DNA from: Acidobacteriaceae bacterium
GTDB taxonomy: Bacteria > Acidobacteriota > Terriglobia > Terriglobales > Acidobacteriaceae
Assembly (NCBI GenBank): GCA_003140655.1
Contig: PLKR01000389.1
Location: 4,275 to 10,584, forward strand
Length of the DNA stretch: 6,310 nt
Direction: 5' to 3'
The position numbers and the translations under genes are program-made. The notes beneath the pieces were generated by a model, which saw only the letters and a list, made by a program, of their open reading frames with translations, did not search any database and was not told the origin of the DNA. This document shows, one piece after another, positions 1 to 5,580 of this stretch. Each line of letters starts with the position of its first letter. Within the stretch, counting starts at the first letter, position 1.

Positions 1-948
1 CGAATCCGGATCCACAGCGAAGTTATGATTGTGCGCCGTAATCTCAATCTTCCCCGTGGCCAACTGCTTCACCGGATGATTCCCGCCGTGGTGTCCAAAC
101 TTCAGCTTGAAAGTCTTGCCGCCGAGCGCAATGCCCACGAGCTGATGTCCCAGACAGATGCCGAAGATCGGCTGCCGTCCCATCAGCCGGCGAATACTGT
201 CCACAGCATAAGTACACGGCTCGGGATCGCCCGGACCATTCGACAGAAACACTCCATCGGGCTTCAACGCCAGCACATCTTCTGCCAGAGTTTGCGCCGG
301 GACCACAGTCACCCGGCAGCCCTCACCGCGTAACTTACGTAGAATGTTATGTTTAATCCCAAAATCATAAGCCACAACATGAAAGCGCGCGGGCTCATCC
401 TTTACTCCAACCATGGCCACCGGTTCGTGCGACCGCTCGCCGACCTCCCACACATATGGGCCCTTGGTGCTTACCACCTTTGCCAGGTCGGTGCCATCCA
501 TTTTCGGAATCGAGTTAGCCTTGGCCACCAGCTTCGCCGCATCGCTCTCGATGGTCGAGACCACGCCCCGCATCACGCCGTGATCGCGCAAATGCCGCAC
601 CAGCGCCCGCGTGTCGATATCCGACAGCACAGGCACGTTGAACTGTTCCAGGTATTCGTCCGTTACCTGCTGCGATCGCCAGTTCGAACTCACCTTCGAA
701 AACTCGCGCACGATCAGCCCTTCGATCCAGGGACGCGTGGCTTCGTTGTCTTCCTGGTTGGTGCCGTAGTTCCCGATCTGGGGATTGGTCAGGACAACAA
801 TCTGTCCTGAATAGGATGGATCCGTGAAGATTTCCTGGTAGCCGGTGATGGAAGTATTAAAAACGACTTCGCCGTAGCACTCGCCCTTGGCTCCGTAGCC
901 TTTGCCTCGGAAGACCTGACCGTCTTCCAGCGCAAGGATAGCCTGCAT
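1..948 (-). CDS. carA: Carbamoyl-phosphate synthase small (glutaminase) subunit, 3' end outside the window
   Basis: The small subunit hydrolyses glutamine and passes ammonia to CarB, which makes carbamoyl phosphate for pyrimidine and arginine synthesis in the cytoplasm. The minus-strand frame is open from ATG at 948 to position 1, giving 316 residues with no stop; family members have about 375-390, so roughly 60-70 are missing. The N-terminal CarA domain shows YGEVVFNTSITGYQE (25-39) and DPSYSGQIVVLTNPQIGNYG (43-62). The class I glutamine amidotransferase domain starts near 188 and shows SNGPGDP (236-242) and GICLGHQ (263-269) with the nucleophile Cys265. The catalytic His and Glu of the triad lie beyond the edge. 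A GGAG five bases before the ATG fixes the start. carB is not visible. A separate promoter upstream suggests it is not simply co-transcribed with the hydrolase gene 119 bases upstream. Identity is very secure. Confidence 0.97.
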   Translation of the reverse strand, partial: MQAILALEDGQVFRGKGYGAKGECYGEVVFNTSITGYQEIFTDPSYSGQIVVLTNPQIGNYGTNQEDNEATRPWIEGLIVREFSKVSSNWRSQQVTDEYLEQFNVPVLSDIDTRALVRHLRDHGVMRGVVSTIESDAAKLVAKANSIPKMDGTDLAKVVSTKGPYVWEVGERSHEPVAMVGVKDEPARFHVVAYDFGIKHNILRKLRGEGCRVTVVPAQTLAEDVLALKPDGVFLSNGPGDPEPCTYAVDSIRRLMGRQPIFGICLGHQLVGIALGGKTFKLKFGHHGGNHPVKQLATGKIEITAHNHNFAVDPDS

Positions 949-975
949 TCTCGCTCCAGTATGTGGATTTAAAGA

Positions 976-1004
976 ATTTTATCAGGGAAATCCGCTAGGA
1001 CCAA
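976..1004 (-). promoter_or_regulatory. Candidate sigma70-type promoter of carA
   Basis: On the minus strand TTGGTC (1004-999) is followed after exactly 17 bases by TAAAAT (981-976). The -10 matches TATAAT at 5 of 6 positions; the -35 matches TTGACA at 3 of 6. Transcription would begin near 969, giving a leader of about 20 bases that contains the GGAG ribosome site (957-954). The leader is too short for a pyrimidine-sensing attenuator, so any control of carA would act at initiation. Predicted from sequence only. Confidence 0.6.
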
Positions 1005-1067
1005 GCCCGGAACTCGCCCCGTGTGTGGAAATCTCGCCTTCGAGAATACTTGGCAAGCCTCCGGGAA

Positions 1068-2195
1068 TCACCGCCCAACCGCCGGCAGGACGTAGTCAGT
1101 CAGCAGCTTCTCGGTTTGTTCGTGCATGCCTTGGGTCCCGTAGTTAGTGCTGGTGATGACAACCGCCATATCCAGCCCTGGAAACACTGCAACTTTGTTT
1201 CCGCCATTGCCGCTCATGAAAAACGCCGGATAGCTCGTCCCTCCTGATTTGAAAGACTTGAGCCACCAGAGATAACCGTATTCCGTTTCGTCGTCGATGC
1301 GGGCGTGCGGTTGGGTGGACGCTCGCACCCATGCTTCATCGACGATGCGTCTTCCCTGCCAAATCCCGCCGTTCAGGTAAAGCTGGGCAATCTTCAGAAG
1401 GTCGCGGGAGCTCAGGCGCAGTCCTCCGCCAGTCTGCGGGATGTTTAGCGGGGAGTATACCCACTGCACATCGGTAATGCCGAGCGCGGCGAAAAGTTTT
1501 TCCTGGGCATAACGATCGGTGCGCACGCCCGTAGCTTTCTGGAGCACTTCGCTCAGTGTGAAAACTCCGCCGGTGCAGTAGCTGAAATATCTTCCATGAG
1601 GAGGTGGATCGATTTGCTCTCCCAAGTGCATCCGGCCGCGAATTGGCAGATCGAGAATGAACTGTGCCCAATCTTCCACCACGTACATCCGCTCCTCGTT
1701 GCCGCGCGACGCATCGTTCCAGTCGTCGCATTCGAGCGGCGAACTCATGGTCAGAAAGTCTTCGACGGTGATCTTGTCCTTCCGCGGATCTGGATTTTGC
1801 AGCTTACGCGCGTGCTCCGGCAGCAATTGCAGCACGCGCGTATCGACGCCGGTCAACTTGTTTTCGTCAATGGCGATGCCAATCAGCACATCGGTGACGC
1901 TCTTGGTAGCCGAGCGCGTATCGCGGAGCGTGTTCGCATCGCCGTCAAAGTAACTCTCATACACTAACTTCCCATGCCGGGCGATCAAGACGCTGCCGAT
2001 CTTCTTGAATTCGCCCGCTCGCACCGCCGTCTCTAAATCCTGCAGCGGCTTGGACAATATCCCAACCGACTCGCCGCTCGCGGTTGGCCACCCGTCCTTC
2101 TTTGATTCCGGCGCGGGTGCAACCTGCGCAAACAACGCGGCGCTCAAACCCAGGCACATCAGCGCAAACAAAGATGCCGTCATCCGACCAGTCAT
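1068..2195 (-). CDS. Exported serine hydrolase, class C beta-lactamase-like family
   Basis: This 375-residue protein belongs to the serine beta-lactamase/penicillin-binding-protein-like family, whose members include esterases, D-amino-acid peptidases and beta-lactamases; the substrate cannot be told from sequence. Residues 1-24 form a signal peptide (hydrophobic stretch about 8-23, AlaGln at the end), so it acts outside the cytoplasmic membrane. Ser95-Ala-Thr-Lys98 is the SxxK nucleophile/base motif. FSYCTGG (204-210) sits where YxN is expected, with Tyr206 kept but Asn replaced by Thr208. MSGNGGN (327-333) stands where KTG/HxG lies in true beta-lactamases, followed by the usual core strand VAVFPGLDMAVVITST. 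These differences argue for an esterase or peptidase rather than an AmpC-type resistance enzyme. ATG at 2195 has a GGAG ten bases upstream; Met5 is a possible alternative. The upstream gap carries a palindrome and direct repeats that may control it. Confidence 0.88.
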   Translation of the reverse strand: MTGRMTASLFALMCLGLSAALFAQVAPAPESKKDGWPTASGESVGILSKPLQDLETAVRAGEFKKIGSVLIARHGKLVYESYFDGDANTLRDTRSATKSVTDVLIGIAIDENKLTGVDTRVLQLLPEHARKLQNPDPRKDKITVEDFLTMSSPLECDDWNDASRGNEERMYVVEDWAQFILDLPIRGRMHLGEQIDPPPHGRYFSYCTGGVFTLSEVLQKATGVRTDRYAQEKLFAALGITDVQWVYSPLNIPQTGGGLRLSSRDLLKIAQLYLNGGIWQGRRIVDEAWVRASTQPHARIDDETEYGYLWWLKSFKSGGTSYPAFFMSGNGGNKVAVFPGLDMAVVITSTNYGTQGMHEQTEKLLTDYVLPAVGR

Positions 2196-2215
2196 GAAAT
2201 TTATTCTCCGCCGAG

Positions 2216-2231
2216 AGGGACGATCGTCCCT
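2216..2231. repeat. Perfect 16-bp palindrome before the hydrolase gene (possible operator or leader hairpin)
   Basis: AGGGACGATCGTCCCT equals its own reverse complement over all 16 bases. It lies 20 bases upstream of the hydrolase ATG and just before the GGAG ribosome site. As DNA it has the two-fold symmetry of a site for a dimeric repressor; as RNA it would form a six-pair stem with a GAUC loop. It has no T-run after it, so it is not a normal terminator. It does not resemble the TACA-n-TGTA operators known for BlaI/MecI regulators. The symmetry is seen directly; the role is inferred. Confidence 0.6.
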
Positions 2232-2254
2232 AAGTTAAGACTCTTTCGCAGAGA

Positions 2255-2283
2255 GAAAGGTTAGCAACGCGGAAAGGTTAAGC
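2255..2283. repeat. Tandem direct repeat in the lepB-hydrolase gap
   Basis: GAAAGGTTAGC (2255-2265) recurs as GAAAGGTTAAGC (2272-2283), differing by one inserted A, with starts 17 bases apart. Read on the minus strand, as the hydrolase promoter would be, the pair lies upstream of the palindrome at 2216-2231. Spaced repeats at this place can be activator or repressor half-sites. A chance duplication cannot be excluded. Confidence 0.45.
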
Positions 2284-2313
2284 GATGAAGCGGGACCCAG
2301 CCAACCGCCTGAC

Positions 2314-2913
2314 CTACCGCACCCTGCCCAGCTTATCCATTGGCCAATATCCAAACACGGCCTTGCCATAGATATAGCTCTGGTTCACGGGACCAAAGTC
2401 GCGGCTGTCATTCGACATCGACCGGTGATCGCCCAGCACGAAGTAGCACAGCGGGGGCACGACCGTCTCGGGATACGACCGCGAATCGTCATAGGCTGGC
2501 GGAACGTAATCCTCGTCCAGTGCCTCGCCGTTCACCGACACTTGCCCGCCGTCAATGCGGATACGGTCCCCGGCGACTCCGATCACGCGCTTGATATAGC
2601 TCTTCGATGGATCGCGCGGATAACGAAATACCACAACGTCCCCACGCGAAATCGGCTCCAGACGGTAGACGAACTTGTTGACGAAAATTCGCTCCTGGTC
2701 TTCGAGCGACGGCATCATGCTGGTGCCTTCCACCTTCACCGGCTGGTAGATGAACACGATGATGAACGCCGAGATCGCCAGCGAGAGAATCAGGTCGCGC
2801 AGCCACACCGCTAGAGCTGGACGCAACCGTACCCCGGCGTTTGGCTGCGTTGGCCCAGGCTGCGAAAGCTGTGCCTGCTTGTTTTCTGATTCCGTGCTCG
2901 GCGTATCGGGCAT
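2314..2913 (-). CDS. lepB: Signal peptidase I
   Basis: This membrane-bound serine protease removes signal peptides from proteins exported by Sec or Tat. The 199-residue protein has a polar, Gln/Pro-rich cytoplasmic tail (1-30), one membrane anchor (about 37-57) and then the periplasmic S26 catalytic domain. Box B is GTSMMPSL (63-70) with nucleophile Ser65. Box D is SYIKRVIGVAGD (105-116) with general base Lys108. Box E is GDHRSMSNDSRDFGPV (161-176); the usual GDN is GDH here. The length fits short, single-anchor enzymes rather than the two-anchor E. coli form. The ATG at 2913 has no good SD site, and the only other early Met is Met66, inside box B, so the start stands. It shares strand with the hydrolase 118 bases downstream but need not be co-transcribed with it. 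Confidence 0.96.
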   Translation of the reverse strand: MPDTPSTESENKQAQLSQPGPTQPNAGVRLRPALAVWLRDLILSLAISAFIIVFIYQPVKVEGTSMMPSLEDQERIFVNKFVYRLEPISRGDVVVFRYPRDPSKSYIKRVIGVAGDRIRIDGGQVSVNGEALDEDYVPPAYDDSRSYPETVVPPLCYFVLGDHRSMSNDSRDFGPVNQSYIYGKAVFGYWPMDKLGRVR

Positions 2914-2925
2914 GCGACTTTTCTA

Positions 2926-2931
2926 AGTATA
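2926..2931 (-). promoter_or_regulatory. Candidate -10 box of lepB
   Basis: TATACT on the minus strand matches TATAAT at 5 of 6 positions and ends 12 bases before the lepB ATG. Transcription would begin about 6 bases before the start codon, so the leader would be too short for an SD site, and none is visible. No convincing -35 lies 16-18 bases further up. The true promoter could be elsewhere in the 135-base gap between lepB and the divergent gene. Confidence 0.4.
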
Positions 2932-3021
2932 CAGATCGCGTCTACAGGCAGAGAGTTGTACAGACTCATTCCCGGGCCCTTCGGGGTTCCCCTCTCGCTA
3001 CCGGGCCGGGCGAAAGCGGGT

Positions 3022-3027
3022 TAAAAT
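3022..3027 (+). promoter_or_regulatory. Candidate -10 box of the PCYCYC protein gene
   Basis: TAAAAT, 5 of 6 matches to TATAAT, would start transcription near 3034 and give a leader of about 15 bases containing the SD site. The DNA just upstream is very GC-rich and has no good -35 at the expected distance, so an activator may be needed or the call may be wrong. The divergent gap also holds a short GC stem with a TTCG loop at 2974-2989. Confidence 0.4.
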
Positions 3028-3037
3028 AGATTGATCC

Positions 3038-3042
3038 AGGAG
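3038..3042 (+). promoter_or_regulatory. Ribosome binding site that sets the start at 3049
   Basis: AGGAG lies six bases before ATG 3049, an ideal distance. It sits inside the longer reading frame that opens at TTG 3031, so it rules out that earlier start in favour of the ATG. Confidence 0.8.
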
Positions 3043-3048
3043 ACCTGC

Positions 3049-3534
3049 ATGACGCCGAGCCGTCTGCTTCAAAACAAGTACGCCCACCGAGCCCTGACCC
3101 TCATTTTTCTCTTAACGGTGACCCTAACCATGTCGGCTCAATGGACCGCCCAGGAAGACGAAGGAGGCATCCCCGCCTACAACGCCGGTCCGCCGCCGAA
3201 AGGAACCAAGCTGCCCGCGCTTCTCACCAAGGCGGATCTCTGGGGAGCTGATGCCCAGTTTCCCTACCAGACCCACGCTTATGAACTGGCGTCGAAGATT
3301 CCAACCGTACTCCATCAGCAGCCCTGCTATTGCTATTGCGACCGCATGGGCCACAACAGCCTGCATAGCTGTTACGAGAACACGCACGGCGCCCAATGCT
3401 CCACCTGCCTGAAGGAACTCTACTACTCCTATCAGCAACACCAGAAGGGCAAAACCGCCACCCAGATTCGCGCTGGGATCATAAAGGGAGAGTGGAAGCA
3501 GATCGACCTGCAATCGGCCGCGACGATCAATTAG
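3049..3534 (+). CDS. Exported Cys-rich protein with a PCYCYC motif (PCYCGC-like family), function unknown
   Basis: The protein has 161 residues. A hydrophobic segment at about 15-29 is a signal peptide or anchor; no Cys follows it, so it is not a lipoprotein of the kind typical for Bacillus PCYCGC proteins. The conserved part is PCYCYCDRMGHNSLHSCYE (92-110) followed by THGAQCSTC (112-120). This gives Cys93, 95, 97, 108, 117 and 120 plus His102, 106 and 113, arranged as CxCxC, then C, then CxxC. The pattern matches the PCYCGC family, whose biochemical role is not established. Cys/His spacing suggests metal or cofactor binding, or disulfides, outside the cytoplasm. The C-terminal helix KTATQIRAGIIKGEW (135-149) is also typical as I recall the family. 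It stands alone, divergent from lepB, with a clear AGGAG site. Confidence 0.82.
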   Translation: MTPSRLLQNKYAHRALTLIFLLTVTLTMSAQWTAQEDEGGIPAYNAGPPPKGTKLPALLTKADLWGADAQFPYQTHAYELASKIPTVLHQQPCYCYCDRMGHNSLHSCYENTHGAQCSTCLKELYYSYQQHQKGKTATQIRAGIIKGEWKQIDLQSAATIN

Positions 3535-3697
3535 TATCGAATACCGAGTCGCGAATACTGGGAAAGAACCACTCCACAAGACGGGCCAACGAGTGACTTG
3601 AGCTGGACAGTCGTAACTTTCGCTTCAGTCTCCACGGCTGGTTCACGCGTGTTGCTCGGTGCTGGCCGGGTCGGACTCAGTACTTGGCATCACCGAA

Positions 3698-3727
3698 TTG
3701 CCCTATACCCGCTCTTTGAGTGATACT
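3698..3727 (+). promoter_or_regulatory. Weak candidate promoter of the TPR-yvcK operon
   Basis: TTGCCC (3698-3703) and GATACT (3722-3727), 18 bases apart, each match the sigma70 consensus at 4 of 6 positions. One of the two TTGAGT repeats (3716-3721) lies in the spacer and the other overlaps the end of the -10, which would suit a regulator site. Plausible, but not strong. Confidence 0.3.
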
Positions 3728-3736
3728 TGAGTATGG

Positions 3737-3755
3737 GCTCTTCGAATTCAAGAGC
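3737..3755 (+). repeat. Inverted repeat just upstream of an AAGGAG
   Basis: GCTCTT (3737-3742) and AAGAGC (3750-3755) pair perfectly around a seven-base CGAATTC loop, and two G-U pairs can lengthen the stem on the outside. No T-run follows, so it is not a classical terminator. AAGGAG begins three bases later at 3758, so an RNA hairpin here could influence translation of the TPR gene. Confidence 0.45.
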
Positions 3756-3799
3756 TTAAGGAGTATCCCATTACGACGAGCACAGGAAAAATTCTTCAC

Positions 3800-4378
3800 A
3801 TGGCTCAGAAGGCTAACCCCAAGAAATCATCCGTCGCGGACGACCCGCGCATCACCCAGGCGCTGCAGAATTACGAAGCCGGACTGCGTGCTTTGCAGGA
3901 GCACAAGTTCGAGAAGGCGAAACCGCTTTTTGAGAAAGTGCTCGCCGGCGCCAGCAAGGAATTGACCGATCGAGCCTCAGTCCATCTCAGCACCTGCAAC
4001 CAACACCTCGAGCGCTCGGTCACGCAGCAATTCAAGAGCGTGGAAGAGCACTACGACTACGCCGTCTCTCTAATGAATGTCGGAGACTTCGTCACTGCCC
4101 GCGAGCACATTGAAAAACTGCTCAAACAGGCGCCAAAGACTGATTTCGTTATCTATGGTCTGGCCGCGCTCGACTGTCTTACCGGTCATGTGGAAGACTC
4201 TCTCAAGCATCTGGACGAGGCGCTTCGCCTGAATGCCGGCCTGCGCTTCCAGGCGCGCAATGACTCCGATTTCCACAACCTGGCCGAAGACCCGCGCTTT
4301 ACCGAGCTGTTGTACCCGGATCCGGCCGCCGACCTTGCTTCGCCGGAAGGCTACTTCCGGGAAGACGAATCTTCTTAG
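3800..4378 (+). CDS. Cytoplasmic TPR-repeat protein preceding yvcK
   Basis: This 192-residue protein has no signal peptide or membrane segment. Three tetratricopeptide-like helical hairpins are visible. The first is at about 17-50 (ALQNYEAGLRALQEHKFEKA). The second is at about 82-115 (EHYDYAVSLMNVGDFVTARE). The third is at about 116-149 (YGLAALDCLTGHVEDSLKHL). After them comes NDSDFHNLAEDPRFTELL (154-171), a common ending of such repeats, and an acidic tail. TPRs bind other proteins, so an adaptor role is likely; the partner is unknown. It ends 12 bases before yvcK, implying one transcript and perhaps a shared process. ATG 3800 has only a distant AGGA 12 bases upstream. A strong AAGGAG (3758-3763) lies six bases before an in-frame ATT at 3770, which would add ten residues through a rare start codon. 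I keep the ATG. Confidence 0.82.
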   Translation: MAQKANPKKSSVADDPRITQALQNYEAGLRALQEHKFEKAKPLFEKVLAGASKELTDRASVHLSTCNQHLERSVTQQFKSVEEHYDYAVSLMNVGDFVTAREHIEKLLKQAPKTDFVIYGLAALDCLTGHVEDSLKHLDEALRLNAGLRFQARNDSDFHNLAEDPRFTELLYPDPAADLASPEGYFREDESS

Positions 4379-4390
4379 ATAGATTCTCGG

Positions 4391-5473
4391 ATGGAAACCA
4401 GAATCGCCGATCTCTTGTCCCTGGAGAAGGCCACGCGCGAGCGCGGCCTCCGCGTGGTCGCCATCGGCGGCGGCACCGGCCTCTCCACTCTACTCAAAGG
4501 GCTCAAGCGCTTCGCTCTCGCCCCGGCGGAGGTGGCCGCGACCCGGCCTGATACGCCCATCATTCGAGACCTTTGCGCCGTGGTCACGGTAAGCGACGAC
4601 GGCGGCTCCAGCGGACGCCTGCGCAAGGAACTCAACATGCTTCCTCCCGGCGATATCCGCAACTGTATCGTCGCCCTCAGCGAGGATGAGGCTCTGCTCT
4701 CCCAGCTCTTCCGCCACCGCTTCGAGAAAGGCTCCGGCCTCGAGGGTCACAGCTTCGGCAATCTGTTCCTGGCCGCGCTGACAGACATCACCAAGGATTT
4801 CTCCGAAGCGGTGCGCCTTTCCTCGGAAATTCTAGTCACACGCGGCCACATTCATCCCGCCACCACTTCCAATATCGAACTGGAAGCCCTGATGGAGGAT
4901 GGCACTCGCGTCCGCGGAGAAACCAAGATCACCGCCAGCAAAGTCCGCATTCAGGAACTCTTCCTCGTTCCGCCCAACGTCAACCCTCTGCCGCAAACGC
5001 TCGACGCCATTGCCCGCGCCGATATCATCAGCATCGGTCCCGGCTCGCTGTTTACCAGTCTCATTCCCAACCTGCTGGTGCACGGCATCGCCGATGCCAT
5101 CGTCAACTCGCCGGCCACCAAGGTTTACATTTGCAACCTGATGACGCAAGCCAACGAAAGTCTGGGCCTTACTGCCGCAGATCACATTCGCGCTCTCGAT
5201 TGCCACGCGCACCAACAGATCTTCGACTACGCGCTGATCAATCGCACGCCCGTCTCCCTTGAACTCAAGGCCAAATACGCGCTTGAGGGCGCCTGTCAGA
5301 TCGTTGCCGATCTCGATGCCATCGAAGCTCTGGGCGTGATCCCTGTGCTGGGAGACTATCTCGAAGAAGCTGGCGTCGCCCGTCACAACACTGCCCATGT
5401 CGCCAGCGACCTGGTACAACTTGCCCCGGCTGCCGGCGCAGGACGCAAGAACCCGTCCGCAGGGAAGCCTTAA
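4391..5473 (+). CDS. yvcK: YvcK/CofD-like protein (putative gluconeogenesis factor, UPF0052)
   Basis: YvcK proteins are cytoplasmic, related in fold to the phospholactate transferase CofD, and in Firmicutes and mycobacteria bind UDP-sugars and are needed for cell-wall integrity and growth on gluconeogenic carbon. This 360-residue copy has the Rossmann loop VVAIGGGTGLSTLLKGLK (22-39), TVSDDGGSSGRLRKEL (66-81), PPGDIRN (85-91), GHSFGNLFLAAL (119-130), SIGPGSLFTSLIPNLL (214-229), and NLMTQANES (249-257). The last third includes ALINRTPVS (281-289) and a RHNTAHVASDL end motif (331-341). About 20 residues precede the usual start, and a 42-60 insertion separates the first two motifs; YvcK proteins usually run straight between them. 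The ATG has no clear SD, fitting translational coupling to the TPR gene 12 bases upstream. Family is secure; its precise role in this lineage is inferred. Confidence 0.94.
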   Translation: METRIADLLSLEKATRERGLRVVAIGGGTGLSTLLKGLKRFALAPAEVAATRPDTPIIRDLCAVVTVSDDGGSSGRLRKELNMLPPGDIRNCIVALSEDEALLSQLFRHRFEKGSGLEGHSFGNLFLAALTDITKDFSEAVRLSSEILVTRGHIHPATTSNIELEALMEDGTRVRGETKITASKVRIQELFLVPPNVNPLPQTLDAIARADIISIGPGSLFTSLIPNLLVHGIADAIVNSPATKVYICNLMTQANESLGLTAADHIRALDCHAHQQIFDYALINRTPVSLELKAKYALEGACQIVADLDAIEALGVIPVLGDYLEEAGVARHNTAHVASDLVQLAPAAGAGRKNPSAGKP

Positions 5474-5496
5474 TTCACGACCGCTCCACTTCTCCC

Positions 5497-5525
5497 TTTC
5501 CCGCGCACGTCCTGCTCGCTAGAAT
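5497..5525 (+). promoter_or_regulatory. Candidate promoter of the beta-sandwich protein gene
   Basis: TTTCCC (5497-5502; 3 of 6) and TAGAAT (5520-5525; 5 of 6) are 17 bases apart. Transcription would start near 5532, after the ATG at 5524, which supports the start at 5581. It also separates this gene from the yvcK transcript. Confidence 0.45.
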
Positions 5526-5580
5526 GTCTAGAGATAAAACCGTGTGGAGTTATCGTCCAAAGATAAGAATTGAAGACAAA

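Larger units (their letters stand above)
3535..3799. other. 265-base gap without a recognisable gene
   Basis: I find no tRNA, known RNA or convincing terminator here; short open frames show no family features. The stretch does hold related short motifs: GAGTGACTTGAG (3591-3602), GAGTGATACTTGAG (3718-3731), and within the latter TTGAGT at 3716-3721 and 3727-3732, 11 bases apart. A hairpin and an AAGGAG follow just before the TPR gene. It probably holds the promoter and control region of the TPR-yvcK pair. Confidence 0.5.

Noticed and set aside
349..810. Plus-strand open frame of 153 codons
   Set aside because: It lies wholly inside carA on the other strand, which has unmistakable family motifs; the plus frame shows none.
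1032..1045. TCTCG-CCTT-CGAGA stem after the hydrolase stop as a terminator
   Set aside because: Only five base pairs and no proper T-run on the minus strand; too weak to call.
2974..2989. GGGCCC-TTCG-GGGTTC stem as a terminator between lepB and the divergent gene
   Set aside because: It lies upstream of both genes, depends on G-U pairs and has no T-run.
3124..3579. Minus-strand open frame of 151 codons opposite the PCYCYC gene
   Set aside because: The plus strand has a good SD, signal peptide and conserved Cys motif; the minus product looks like a translation shadow.
3535..3799. Possible tRNA or small RNA gene
   Set aside because: No cloverleaf or T-loop with correct spacing could be built, and no known RNA signature was seen.
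4832..5419. Minus-strand open frame of 195 codons
   Set aside because: It is antisense to the conserved core of yvcK and shows no domain features.
5524..5580. Start of the beta-sandwich protein at ATG 5524
   Set aside because: The ATG overlaps the TAGAAT box, so it would not be transcribed from that promoter, and it would place about 20 charged residues before a normal signal peptide.
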